The notes beneath the pieces are model-generated. The model was not told the origin of the DNA, searched no databases, and worked only from the letters and a program-made list of their open reading frames with translations. From JANNNF01 sp040385825 (lineage in GTDB: Bacteria > Pseudomonadota > Alphaproteobacteria > Rhodobacterales > Rhodobacteraceae), in NCBI GenBank assembly GCA_040385825.1, contig JAZKGQ010000028.1, forward strand, positions 35,297 through 99,296: a stretch of DNA of 64,000 bases, in the 5' to 3' direction. Numbering within the stretch: position 1 is the stretch's first letter; the number at the start of each line of letters is the position of its first letter. The position numbers and the translations under genes are program-made. This document shows, piece by piece, positions 42,276-51,064 of the stretch.

Positions 42276-43013
42276 TTAGTCCGTGCGCCTGCGCAGCCAC
42301 AGCGCGAAAATCCCAGCCAGATAGATCAGCGCAAGGCACAGCAGCGTGACCCAGGGGTAGGTCAGCAACGCCGCCACCACCGCCACCCCGCCGACAAGGA
42401 TATAGCGGGCATAATCGGCATCCACCGTCACCCGTTTCAGCGACGGCGTGCGCATCTTGCTGATCATCAGCGCCCCGATCCCTGCCATCCAGAACGCCAC
42501 CAGCGCGGGCGGGATCGGCATGGTGCCATCCAGCATATAGAACAGATACATCGGGGCCAGCACCAGCATGGCCCCCGCAGGCGACGGCACGCCGATGAAC
42601 ACGGTCTTTTCGGCCGCCTCGCCTTCAGTCACCTTGTTGCCCACGTTGAACCGCGCCAGCCGCAGCATCGCGCAGACCGCATAGACCAGCACCGCGATCC
42701 AGCCCAGACTGGTTTCGGGCCGCAAGCCCCACAGGTAAAGCACCAGCGCCGGAGTGACGCCAAAGTTCACGAAATCGCACAGGCTGTCGAGTTCGGCACC
42801 CATTGCGCTTTCGGATTTCAGCATGCGGGCAAGCCGCCCGTCCAACCCGTCCAGCGCCGCCGCCGTGCCGATCAGCAGCACCGCCATGCCGAAATTTCCC
42901 GCCACCGCAAAACGGATCGCCGTCAACCCGGCACAGAGCGCCAGAATCGAAATCAGGTTCGGCAGCAGTTTCAGGATATGCAACTCGCGCGGGGGTTTGG
43001 GCGCGTCGTTCAT
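42276..43013 (-). CDS. pssA: CDP-diacylglycerol-serine O-phosphatidyltransferase
   Basis: 245 residues with six to eight membrane helices. The CDP-alcohol phosphotransferase motif DGLDGRLARMLKSESAMGAE is complete, followed by LDSLCDFVNFG. It makes phosphatidylserine at the inner membrane, the substrate of the Psd encoded immediately upstream. ATGA overlap with psd shows a two-gene operon. Confidence 0.93.
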   Translation of the reverse strand: MNDAPKPPRELHILKLLPNLISILALCAGLTAIRFAVAGNFGMAVLLIGTAAALDGLDGRLARMLKSESAMGAELDSLCDFVNFGVTPALVLYLWGLRPETSLGWIAVLVYAVCAMLRLARFNVGNKVTEGEAAEKTVFIGVPSPAGAMLVLAPMYLFYMLDGTMPIPPALVAFWMAGIGALMISKMRTPSLKRVTVDADYARYILVGGVAVVAALLTYPWVTLLCLALIYLAGIFALWLRRRTD

Positions 43014-43702
43014 TCGATTGCCGCCATCCGCTGTGGGGCCACCTGCCCCAGCACCGCCAGCACGGTTTCGCCAGCCACCATGGTCTGTCCCAAGGCCACC
43101 TGCGGCATCACACCGTCCGGCAGATACACGTCAACCCGTGACCCGAAGCGGATCAGCCCGAACCGCTCGCCCGTGCGCAGGGATTGCCCTTCCTGCGACC
43201 AGCACACGATCCGCCGCGCCACAAGGCCTGCGATCTGCACGACTGCAATCGACCGGCCATCGGCCATGTCGATGCGCAAGGAGTTGCGTTCATTGTCCGA
43301 GCTTGCCTTGTCCATCGCGGCGTTCAGGAAAATGCCCTTGCGATAGGCAATCGCGCCAATGGTGCCCGCAATCGGCGCGCGGTTCACATGGCAGTTGAAC
43401 ACGTTCATGAACACCGACACCCGCAACAGCGCCTCTGGCCCCATGCCCAGTTCCTCGGGCGGAACGGCGCGTTCGATCAGGCTTACCACGCCGTCCGCAG
43501 GGCTGACCATGATGCCGGCGTTCAGTGGCACGGCACGTTTGGGGTCACGAAAAAAATAATAGCACCAGATGGTCAGCCCGAGGCCGATCCAGCCCAAAGG
43601 CTCCCATGCCCAGAACAGAACCAGCGTGATCGCGGCAAAGATCGCGACAAAGGGATAGCCCTCTTTGTGCATCGGTTTCAGGAACGTGCCCAGCATCGTC
43701 AT
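43010..43702 (-). CDS. psd: Phosphatidylserine decarboxylase (short, self-processing)
   Basis: 230 residues, the short Psd type. An N-terminal double membrane segment (about 18-45) precedes the catalytic part (SPADGVVSLIE, FMNVFNCHVNRAP). Self-cleavage should occur at the Gly-Ser of IRFGSRVDVY (about residue 190) to create the pyruvoyl group. It produces phosphatidylethanolamine. Confidence 0.93.
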   Translation of the reverse strand: MTMLGTFLKPMHKEGYPFVAIFAAITLVLFWAWEPLGWIGLGLTIWCYYFFRDPKRAVPLNAGIMVSPADGVVSLIERAVPPEELGMGPEALLRVSVFMNVFNCHVNRAPIAGTIGAIAYRKGIFLNAAMDKASSDNERNSLRIDMADGRSIAVVQIAGLVARRIVCWSQEGQSLRTGERFGLIRFGSRVDVYLPDGVMPQVALGQTMVAGETVLAVLGQVAPQRMAAIE

Positions 43703-43814
43703 CGTCGCGGCCTCCTTGGCTGACCATTGGTGGTAGCGGCATCACGGGCCGGGGGCAAATGAAAACGGGCAGCGGGTGTGGTTGCCGCCTGCCGTCATGG
43801 GGTGGATAAGGTCG

Positions 43815-43865
43815 CCCCCCACCCCCAGCCCCTCCCCACCGGGGGGAGGGGCTGGGGGTGGGGGG
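43815..43865. terminator. Large perfect 23-bp inverted repeat (C-rich/G-rich), probable rpoH terminator
   Basis: Arms 43815-43837 and 43843-43865 are exactly complementary with a five-base loop. It lies seven bases after the rpoH stop on the minus strand. No clear T-tract follows. The C-rich arm recurs at 48587-48609, so it is also a dispersed repeat. Confidence 0.7.
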
Positions 43866-43871
43866 CCGATG

Positions 43872-44768
43872 TTACGCCGGCACCACCATTCCCTTGCCCT
43901 TGGCCAGTTCCCGCATCCGGGCTTGCAGCTTTTCAAACGCGCGCACTTCGATCTGGCGAATCCGCTCGCGGCTGACGCTGTAGCTTTCGGACAATTCCTC
44001 CAGCGTGACGGGCACATCGGCCAGACGGCGCTGCATCAGGATGTCTTTTTCGCGGTCGTTCAGCGCGCCCATGGCCTGCACCAGCAGCGCCCGGCGGATG
44101 TCCAGCTCGTCGCGGGCCTCATAATCCCCGGCCTGATCGCTGTCCTCATCCTCCAGCCAGTCCTGCCATTGGGTGACAGAGTCGCCGTCCGAGCCGACCG
44201 TGGCGTTCAGCGATGCGTCCGACCCCGACAGACGCCGGTTCATGTCGATCACTTCGGTTTCGGTCACGTTCAGGTCGGTCGCAATCCGGGTCACGTTTTC
44301 CGGGCGCAGATCGCCTTCCTCCAATGCGCCGACCTTGGCCTTGGCCTTGCGCAGGTTGAAGAACAGCTTTTTCTGGGCGCTGGTGGTGCCAAGCTTGACC
44401 AAAGACCACGACCGCAGGATATATTCCTGGATCGACGCGCGGATCCACCACATCGCATAAGTGGCCAGTCTGAAGCCCTTTTCCGGGTCAAAGCGTTTCA
44501 CCGCCTGCATCAGGCCCACGTTGGCCTCGGAAATCACCTCGGCCTGCGGCAGACCGTAGCCGCGATAGCCCATGGCGATCTTGGCCGCCAGTCGCAGGTG
44601 CGATGTCACCATCTTGTGCGCCGCGGTCGTGTCCTGATGATCCACCCAGCGTTTGGCCAGCATGTATTCTTCTTCGGGTTCCAGCAGCGGAAACTTGCGG
44701 ATTTCCTGCATGTACCGGTTCAGCCCCTGTTCCGGGCTGGGTGCGGGTAGGTTCGTATAGGTGCTCAT
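43872..44768 (-). CDS. rpoH: Heat-shock sigma factor RpoH (RpoHI type)
   Basis: 298 residues. Sigma-70 region 2 (EANVGLMQAVKRFDPEKGFRL and ATYAMWWIRASIQEYILRSW), the RpoH box QKKLFFNLRKAK, and region 4 helix-turn-helix (LEELSESYSVSRERIRQIEVRA) are intact. Directs RNA polymerase to heat-shock promoters. AGGGGGC precedes the ATG and an 8-bp stem hairpin lies 17-40 bases upstream. Divergent from the LacI-type gene. Confidence 0.94.
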   Translation of the reverse strand: MSTYTNLPAPSPEQGLNRYMQEIRKFPLLEPEEEYMLAKRWVDHQDTTAAHKMVTSHLRLAAKIAMGYRGYGLPQAEVISEANVGLMQAVKRFDPEKGFRLATYAMWWIRASIQEYILRSWSLVKLGTTSAQKKLFFNLRKAKAKVGALEEGDLRPENVTRIATDLNVTETEVIDMNRRLSGSDASLNATVGSDGDSVTQWQDWLEDEDSDQAGDYEARDELDIRRALLVQAMGALNDREKDILMQRRLADVPVTLEELSESYSVSRERIRQIEVRAFEKLQARMRELAKGKGMVVPA

Positions 44769-44784
44769 GTCTGCCCCCTGTTAT

Positions 44785-44808
44785 CCCCGGTGCGTTGCGC
44801 CACCGGGG
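44785..44808 (-). promoter_or_regulatory. Hairpin in the rpoH leader
   Basis: CCCCGGTG (44785-44792) pairs exactly with CACCGGGG (44801-44808) around an eight-base loop. It ends 17 bases before the rpoH start codon, just before the Shine-Dalgarno. Could influence translation, but no ROSE-like or FourU sequence is visible. Confidence 0.4.
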
Positions 44809-44993
44809 CCGTTCATCTAATGCGTCGCGTGCGATCCTTCAAGATCGCTGCCTATCACGACACAATTAACGACAGATGATCATGGTTCCGTCGCCCGCAA
44901 ACATCTGTGACACGCCGATCACGCAGCTGTCATGCGGTACAAATGATTGACGTACATCAGAAGCTTCTGAATACTGGCCGGGAAAGAGGTGCC

Positions 44994-46046
44994 ATGCGAC
45001 CGACCGTGAACGATATCGCCCGTGAGGCCGGGGTCAGCCTCGCCACCGTGGACCGCGTGCTGAACGCGCGTCCGGGGGTGCGGGCGCAGACCATTACGGC
45101 GGTCAATGACGCCATTTCCAAGTTGGGCTATGTGCGCGACATGGCCGCCGCCAATCTGGCGCGCAGCCGCAATTACCGCATGGCCGTGGTGCTGCCCGAC
45201 ACCGAAAGCCAGTTCCTGCACACCCTGCTGGCTGCGATCAGCCATGCCGCAGCCCTTGCCGCCACCGCCCGGACCGAGGTGGAGATTCACCGCTTTCCGG
45301 CCGAGGACATGCACGCGCTGGCCGATATTCTGGCCCGTCTGGGGGCGGCACAGGTGGCGGGCATTGCCCTGATGGCCCCCGAAACCCCCATCGTGCGCGA
45401 TGCCGTGCGCGCGCTGAAGGCGCTGCACATTCCCGTCGTGGCGCTGGTATCCGACCTGCCCAACACCGAGGCCGACCATTTCGTCGGCATCGACAGCCGC
45501 GCGGCGGGGCGCACGGCGGGCGTGCTGATGGGGCGGTTTCTGGGCGAAAAGCCCGCAAAAGTGGTTGTTCTGGCGCAATCCATGCTGCTGCGCGAAAGCA
45601 TCGAACGCCGTCGCGGCTTTGACGAGGTGATGCAATCCGACTTTCCGCAGGTCGAGGTGTTGCAGACGCTTGAAACCCACGGCTCGGCCGACACGCTGCG
45701 GCAGGTGGTCACCGAACTGGTCCGCAACACCGATGGCCTGCGCGGCATCTACCTTCTGGGCAGCGGCCACCGCGCGCTGGCCGCCGTGCTGCGCGATCTG
45801 CGGCTATTGGGGCGGTTGACCCTGATCGGGCACGAGTTGACCCCCCACACCCGCCGCGCGCTGGAGGTGGGCCAGCTTGACGCCGTGATCACTCAGAACG
45901 TCGGCCATCTGGCCCGGTCCGCCCTGCGCGTGCTGCGCGCCAAGGCCGACCGGGGCGTGATCGACGAGGCGCAGGAACAGTTGCGCATCGAAATCGTCAT
46001 CCGCGAAAACCTGCCGCCTGACGGCGACGACGCGCACAGCTTCTGA
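44994..46046 (+). CDS. LacI-family transcriptional regulator
   Basis: 350 residues. The helix-turn-helix TVNDIAREAGVSLATVDRVLN is at residues 3-24, followed by a periplasmic-binding-protein-like sensor domain (to about 335). Start at 44994 follows AAAGAGGT. Located 164 bases upstream of the ABC importer on the same strand, it is the likely regulator of that operon; the ligand is presumably the imported sugar or its catabolite. Confidence 0.9.
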   Translation: MRPTVNDIAREAGVSLATVDRVLNARPGVRAQTITAVNDAISKLGYVRDMAAANLARSRNYRMAVVLPDTESQFLHTLLAAISHAAALAATARTEVEIHRFPAEDMHALADILARLGAAQVAGIALMAPETPIVRDAVRALKALHIPVVALVSDLPNTEADHFVGIDSRAAGRTAGVLMGRFLGEKPAKVVVLAQSMLLRESIERRRGFDEVMQSDFPQVEVLQTLETHGSADTLRQVVTELVRNTDGLRGIYLLGSGHRALAAVLRDLRLLGRLTLIGHELTPHTRRALEVGQLDAVITQNVGHLARSALRVLRAKADRGVIDEAQEQLRIEIVIRENLPPDGDDAHSF

Positions 46047-46110
46047 AAGCCGCGCAAACACCCCTGCAAATGCCCGCGGCAGAAACTGAGGTACGCCCCT
46101 CATTTTTATG

Positions 46111-46139
46111 TGGACAGTAAAACCAACTCCCCCTAGTCT
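46111..46139 (+). promoter_or_regulatory. Candidate sigma-70 promoter of the ABC importer operon
   Basis: TGGACA at 46111-46116 and TAGTCT at 46134-46139 are separated by 17 bases, 71 bases upstream of the binding-protein start. Confidence 0.45.
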
Positions 46140-46210
46140 CAGCCACAGTGAGAAGGAAGGGCGGGGCATCCCGCACCGACACGCGCGAAATTTCCATGGG
46201 AGGAAACACA

Positions 46211-47524
46211 ATGAACGCAAGACTTCTGGCCGCCACGGCCCTGACCAGCCTTGTCGTCGGTGCAGCATCCGCATCGGCCGAGGAACTGACCCTGTGCTGG
46301 GCCGCATGGGATCCGGCCAATGCGCTGGTCGAACTGAGCAAGGATTTCGAGGCCAAATCCGGCAACACGATGAAATTCGAATTCATTCCCTGGCCCAACT
46401 TTGCCGACCGCATCCAGAACGAGCTGAACTCGGGTGGCAAGCTGTGCGACCTGCTGATCGGCGACAGCCAGTGGATCGGCGGCGGGGCCGAGAACGGCCA
46501 TTATCTGAAACTGAACGATTTCTTCGACAAGGAAGGCATCAGCATGGATGATTTCATGCCTGCCACCGTTTACGCCTATTCCACCTGGCCCAAGGGCACG
46601 CCCAACTATTACGCCCTGCCCGCGATGGCCGATGCCAATGGCTGGTTCTACCGCAAGGACTGGTTCGCGCGGCCCGACATTCAGGCGGCCTTCAAGGAAA
46701 AATACGGCCGCGATCTGGCCGAACCGAAGACCCAGAAAGAACTGCTTGAAATCGCGCAGTTTTTCCAGGGCCGCGAGATAGACGGCAAGACTGTCTACGG
46801 CGCCTCGATCTTCACCGAACGCGGGTCAGAAGGCATCACCATGGGCATCACCGGTGCCCTCTATGCCTGGGGCGTGAATTACGAAAACACCCCCGGCAAA
46901 TATGACATGGACGGCGCGATCAACAGCCCCGCCGCGGTCGAGGCACTGGAATTCTACAAGACCCTCTACGACACCGCCACCCCGCCCGGCTATACCAACG
47001 CCTATATGGGCGAAAGTCTGGATGCCTTCAAATCCGGTCAGGTCGCCATGGCGATGAACTGGTTTGCCTTCTTTCCGGGCCTGTTTGCCGACCCCAACAC
47101 CGGCGGCGACAAGATCGACTTCTTCGTGAACCCCGGTCAGGTCACCGCAGGGTCCACCCTTGGCGGGCAGGGCATTTCGGTGGTGTCCTATTCCGACAAG
47201 CAGGATGCGGCGCTGGACTATATCAAATGGTTCGCCCAGCCCGAGATTCAGGCGCAATGGTGGAAACTGGGCGGCTATTCCGCCTCGAACGCAGTGGTCA
47301 ACGACCCCGGCTTCAAGGACTCGGCCCCTTTTGCGGGCGATTTTCTGGAGGCCATGGGCAACGTGAAGGACTTCTGGCAGGAGCCGGCCTATGCGTCCTT
47401 GCTGCTGGCGATGCAGGAACGGATGCACGATTACGTCGTGGCCGGAAAAGGCACCGCGCAAGAGGCGCTGGACGGGCTGGTCGCCGACTGGACCGAAGTG
47501 TTCGAAGAAGAAGGCAAGCTCTGA
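46211..47524 (+). CDS. Carbohydrate ABC transporter substrate-binding protein
   Basis: 437 residues with a signal peptide (about 1-24, ending SASA). The mature N-terminus EELTLCWAAWDPANALVEL and the MalE-like arrangement (GDSQWIGGG, LYAWGVNYE) belong to the family-1 sugar-binding proteins. GGAGG lies eight bases upstream of the ATG. Ligand probably a sugar, sugar alcohol or C3 compound, judged from the kinase at the end of the operon. Confidence 0.9.
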   Translation: MNARLLAATALTSLVVGAASASAEELTLCWAAWDPANALVELSKDFEAKSGNTMKFEFIPWPNFADRIQNELNSGGKLCDLLIGDSQWIGGGAENGHYLKLNDFFDKEGISMDDFMPATVYAYSTWPKGTPNYYALPAMADANGWFYRKDWFARPDIQAAFKEKYGRDLAEPKTQKELLEIAQFFQGREIDGKTVYGASIFTERGSEGITMGITGALYAWGVNYENTPGKYDMDGAINSPAAVEALEFYKTLYDTATPPGYTNAYMGESLDAFKSGQVAMAMNWFAFFPGLFADPNTGGDKIDFFVNPGQVTAGSTLGGQGISVVSYSDKQDAALDYIKWFAQPEIQAQWWKLGGYSASNAVVNDPGFKDSAPFAGDFLEAMGNVKDFWQEPAYASLLLAMQERMHDYVVAGKGTAQEALDGLVADWTEVFEEEGKL

Positions 47525-47608
47525 TCTGACGCTTGTCGCCCGACATCGGGGCGCGCGGCCACAGGTGGCGCGCCCCTGCCCTTGCAGGCCCCTCAGGATC
47601 GCAACCCC

Positions 47609-48556
47609 ATGACCCATGCCCCCATCGACCGCCTTGCGCGGGCGACACCTGCATCCGTGGCCCGCAAGGTGCGCGGGTTGTCCGACCGCACCATTGCGTG
47701 GCTGTTCGTGGCGCCCACGATCTTCCTGCTGCTGGCGGTCAACATTTTTCCGCTGATCTGGACGGTGCGGCTGTCCTTCACCAATTTCCGCGCCAACCGC
47801 CCGAATGCCGAGGTGAAATGGGTGGGTCTGGACAATTACACCAAGATCCTGACCGATGACGGCATCTGGGCCAACATGCAGGCCACGGCGCATTTCCTGT
47901 TCTGGACCATCCTGTTTCAGGTGCTGATCGGCTTTACCCTGGCCTGGCTGATCAACCGCAAGTTCAAGGGCAACGACCTGTGGACCACGATCATCGTGCT
48001 GCCGATGATGCTGTCGCCCGCCGTGGTCGGCAACTTCTGGACCTTTCTGTACCAGCCGCAGATCGGCCTGTTCAACTATGTGATCGAGTTTCTGACCGGC
48101 ACGCCTGCGTCGAGTTTCGAGATGCTGGGCACCGTCGCCCTTGCCCCCTGGGCCATCATCATCGTGGACACCTGGATGTGGTCGCCCTTTGTCATGCTGA
48201 TTTGCCTCGCCGGGCTGCGCTCGATCCCCGACTATATCTATGAGGCCGCCGAGGTGGACCGCGCCAGCAAGTGGCGGCAGTTCTGGACCCTGACGGTACC
48301 CATGGTGCTGCCCTTCCTGATGCTGGCGGTGCTGTTCCGGGGCATCGAAAATTTCAAGATGTTCGATCTGGTCGTGCAACTGACCGGGGGGGGGCCGGGG
48401 TCCACCACCGAGCTTGCCTCGATCAACCTCAAGCGCGAAGCGTTCGAGAAATGGCGCACCGGCTATTCCTCGGCCTACGCGATCATCCTGTTTGTCACCG
48501 TCTTCGGCCTTGCCTCGATCTACGTAAAGGCCCTGAACAAGGTCAAGGAAAGATGA
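47609..48556 (+). CDS. Sugar ABC transporter permease (MalF/UgpA-like)
   Basis: 315 residues, six membrane helices, first at about 30-55. The coupling loop EAAEVDRASKWRQFWTLTVP near residue 215 carries the EAA motif. The start at 47609 (MTHAPIDR) follows an 84-base gap after the binding-protein gene. Confidence 0.92.
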   Translation: MTHAPIDRLARATPASVARKVRGLSDRTIAWLFVAPTIFLLLAVNIFPLIWTVRLSFTNFRANRPNAEVKWVGLDNYTKILTDDGIWANMQATAHFLFWTILFQVLIGFTLAWLINRKFKGNDLWTTIIVLPMMLSPAVVGNFWTFLYQPQIGLFNYVIEFLTGTPASSFEMLGTVALAPWAIIIVDTWMWSPFVMLICLAGLRSIPDYIYEAAEVDRASKWRQFWTLTVPMVLPFLMLAVLFRGIENFKMFDLVVQLTGGGPGSTTELASINLKREAFEKWRTGYSSAYAIILFVTVFGLASIYVKALNKVKER

Positions 48557-48586
48557 TCCGCCTGCACCCTGCGCGCCTGCACCCCG

Positions 48587-48710
48587 CCCCCCACCCCCAG
48601 CCCCTCCCCACGGGGGGGAGGGGAGGCGACAGATGCCACCCATGCGCTCCTTTGGCCTGCGGGCACCTCCCTCCCCCCGCGTGGGGGAGGGCTGGGGAGG
48701 GGGGGCTTGC
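48587..48710. repeat. C-rich/G-rich repeat pair between the two permease genes
   Basis: 48587-48609 is identical to the 23-base C-rich arm at 43815-43837 and is followed by a shorter G-rich complement (48615-48623). A second, imperfect unit lies about 48667-48705. Nothing in the gap codes for protein. Confidence 0.65.
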
Positions 48711-48746
48711 CACAGCGGATGCCATCCAACTTTTCAGAGGCCAGCC

Positions 48747-49688
48747 ATGAGCGCCTATTCCATCACCGAGCCGTCCAGAGGCCAGAAATGGGTCGCAGGC
48801 AGCCTTGTCATTCTTTATGCGCTGATCACCCTGCTGCCCTTGGTCTGGATCATCCTGACCGGCTTCAAGACCCCGCCCGACAGCATCAGCTATCCGCCCA
48901 AAGTGGTGTTTGAACCGTCGCTGGAAGGCTATGTGAACCTGTTCACCACCCGGACACGGGTGTCGCCCGAGGCCTTGGCCGCCCTGCCCCCGCCCGCCAC
49001 CTGGTACGAACAGATCGTGCGCGACCGCGACATGGTGATCGCCGGGCCATCGAAGTTTGGCGAGCGGTTCCTGAATTCCATCATCATCGGCTTTGGGTCC
49101 ACGGCGCTTTCGATCTTTCTGGGCACCCTTGCGGCCTATGCGTTCAGCCGCTTCAAGGTGCCGCTGAAGGATGATCTGCTGTTCTTCATCCTGTCCACCC
49201 GGATGATGCCGCCGATTGCCGTCGCCATCCCGATTTTCCTGATGTACCGCAGCCTTGGCCTGTCGGACACGCATCTGGGGATGATCCTGCTCTATACGGC
49301 GGTGAACATCAGCCTTGCGGTCTGGCTGCTGAAAGGCTTCATCGACGAAATTCCGCTGGAATATGAAGAAGCGGCGCTGATCGACGGCTACACCCGGTTT
49401 CAGGCGTTTCGCAAAGTCGTGTTGCCCCAAGCCGCCACCGGCATCGCCAGCACCGCCATCTTCTGCCTGATCTTTGCGTGGAACGAGTATGCCTTTGCGG
49501 TGCTGCTGACATCCGGCACCGCCCAGACCGCCCCGCCCTTCATTCCCACCATCATCGGGGTGGGCGGGCAGGACTGGCCCGCCGTCGCCGCCGGGGCCAC
49601 GCTGTTCCTGCTGCCGGTGATGATCTTCACCATCCTGCTGCGCAAACATCTGCTGCGCGGGATCACCTTCGGGGCGGTGCGCAAATGA
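48747..49688 (+). CDS. Sugar ABC transporter permease (MalG/UgpE-like)
   Basis: 313 residues, six membrane helices; the EAA loop is EYEEAALIDGYTRFQAFRKVVLP (about 214-236). A periplasmic insertion (about 50-105) is longer than usual. The start MSAYSITE at 48747 is chosen because the upstream ORF extension is the translated repeat. Confidence 0.92.
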   Translation: MSAYSITEPSRGQKWVAGSLVILYALITLLPLVWIILTGFKTPPDSISYPPKVVFEPSLEGYVNLFTTRTRVSPEALAALPPPATWYEQIVRDRDMVIAGPSKFGERFLNSIIIGFGSTALSIFLGTLAAYAFSRFKVPLKDDLLFFILSTRMMPPIAVAIPIFLMYRSLGLSDTHLGMILLYTAVNISLAVWLLKGFIDEIPLEYEEAALIDGYTRFQAFRKVVLPQAATGIASTAIFCLIFAWNEYAFAVLLTSGTAQTAPPFIPTIIGVGGQDWPAVAAGATLFLLPVMIFTILLRKHLLRGITFGAVRK

Positions 49689-49731
49689 GGGTTGACCTTG
49701 GGAAACCTGTGCGCGGTGCAGTCTGCGGATG

Positions 49732-49763
49732 CCTCCGGCGGGGATATTTGGACCAGCATGAAA
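49732..49763 (+). repeat. Dispersed intergenic element, copy 2
   Basis: CCTCCGGCGGGGATATTTGG-CCAGCATGAAA pattern between the permease and the small membrane protein gene; related to 8114-8145. Confidence 0.5.
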
Positions 49764-49773
49764 GGCCAGGCGC

Positions 49774-49962
49774 ATGAATTCCTTCTTCAACGGCATCCTC
49801 ACCTTTCGCCGTGGCGCGTGGGAGGCCTTCGCCACCGCCCTGATCGCGCTTGGCGTGGTCATGTTGATGCAGCCCTTCGTGCTTTGGGCCTTCACCTGGT
49901 CCTTCGTCGTCACTTTGGCGGGAACGGTGATGTTCATTATCGTCTCGCATTTTCCGGAGTAG
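49774..49962 (+). CDS. Small two-helix membrane protein within the ABC operon
   Basis: 62 residues with two membrane segments (about 17-36 and 41-60). It sits between permease 2 and the first ATPase; its stop is four bases before the next TTG start. In rhizobial glycerol importers a small membrane protein (GlpU) occupies the comparable place after the permeases; this protein has no recognisable similarity to it beyond position. Unrecognised family. Confidence 0.7.
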   Translation: MNSFFNGILTFRRGAWEAFATALIALGVVMLMQPFVLWAFTWSFVVTLAGTVMFIIVSHFPE

Positions 49963-49966
49963 CCCC

Positions 49967-51064
49967 TTGGCCGAAATCGTCATCCGCAATCTGCGCAAGG
50001 AATTTGGCGCCTTTACCGCCGTGAAGGGATCGTCCTTCACCATACGGGACGGCGAGTTCTTCATGTTGCTGGGGCCATCGGGCTGCGGCAAGACCACCAC
50101 GCTGCGGATGATCGCCGGGCTGGAACTGCCCACCAGCGGCGAAATTCTGATCGACGGCGAAGATGTGAGCATGCGCCCCGCCAGCCAGCGCGATATCGCC
50201 ATGGTGTTCCAGATGTTCGCGCTTTATCCCCACATGAACGTGCGCCGCAACATCAGCTATCCGCTGGTCAGCCAGGGCGTGCCAAAGGCGCAGGTGCAGG
50301 CCAAGGTGGCCGAGGTGGCGCGGATTCTGGGCATCACCGAAATCCTCGACAAACCCGTGGGCGGGTTGTCGGGCGGCGACCGTCAGCGGGTGGCCTTGGG
50401 GCGTGCTATCGTGCGAAAGCCCAAGGCCTTCATGATGGACGAACCACTGGGCGCGCTGGACGCCGAGTTCCGCGAGCATATGGCCGAGGAATTGCGCGCC
50501 CTGCATGACAGGATGGGGGCCACGACGGTCTATGTGACGCATGACCAGTTGGAGGCGATGCAGATGGGCGACAAGATCGTGGTGATGAACCACGGCGTGG
50601 TCGAACAGTTCGGCACGCCGCAGGATATTTACAACCACCCCGCCACACTGTTCGTCGCCGATTTCATCGGCAGCCCGCCGATGAACTTCCTGCGCTATGA
50701 CGGGGCGGTTCTGGCGGGCGACCGTCAGGTCAGCCTGTCCGGCACCGCCATTGCCACGCCCGAGATTCACGACGCGGCCCCCCCCGGCCCCCGCGTGTTG
50801 GGCGTGCGGCCTGAACATGTGCATCTGTCCGATGCCGCCGCCTACCGGGGCCGGATCGAGGCCACCGAATATCTGGGCACCACCCAGATCATCACCCTGT
50901 CCACCCCCAATGGTACCGTCAAGGCGCGGGTGCCGTCGGGCCAGCCTGCGCGGGTCGGCGATCTGGTCGGGCTGGATCTGACCACCGCCAGCCTTGCGCT
51001 GTTTGACGAAACCACAGGCCGGGCCTTGCGCACTGCCGCCAATGCGGGGGTCCATCATGGCTGA
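49967..51064 (+). CDS. ABC transporter ATP-binding protein (UgpC/MalK type), copy 1
   Basis: 365 residues. Walker A GPSGCGKTT, signature LSGGDRQR, Walker B AFMMDEPLGAL, H-loop YVTHDQLEA, and a TOBE domain at the C-terminus. The start is TTG 49967, seven bases after a GGAG. It overlaps the second ATPase by eight bases. Two dissimilar ATPases in one operon suggest a heterodimer, as in rhizobial GlpS/GlpT. Confidence 0.9.
   Translation: MAEIVIRNLRKEFGAFTAVKGSSFTIRDGEFFMLLGPSGCGKTTTLRMIAGLELPTSGEILIDGEDVSMRPASQRDIAMVFQMFALYPHMNVRRNISYPLVSQGVPKAQVQAKVAEVARILGITEILDKPVGGLSGGDRQRVALGRAIVRKPKAFMMDEPLGALDAEFREHMAEELRALHDRMGATTVYVTHDQLEAMQMGDKIVVMNHGVVEQFGTPQDIYNHPATLFVADFIGSPPMNFLRYDGAVLAGDRQVSLSGTAIATPEIHDAAPPGPRVLGVRPEHVHLSDAAAYRGRIEATEYLGTTQIITLSTPNGTVKARVPSGQPARVGDLVGLDLTTASLALFDETTGRALRTAANAGVHHG

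Noticed and set aside
46826..48643. 605-codon open frame on the minus strand opposite the binding protein and permease
   Set aside because: Antisense shadow that also reads through the intergenic C-rich repeat; composition typical of non-coding frames.
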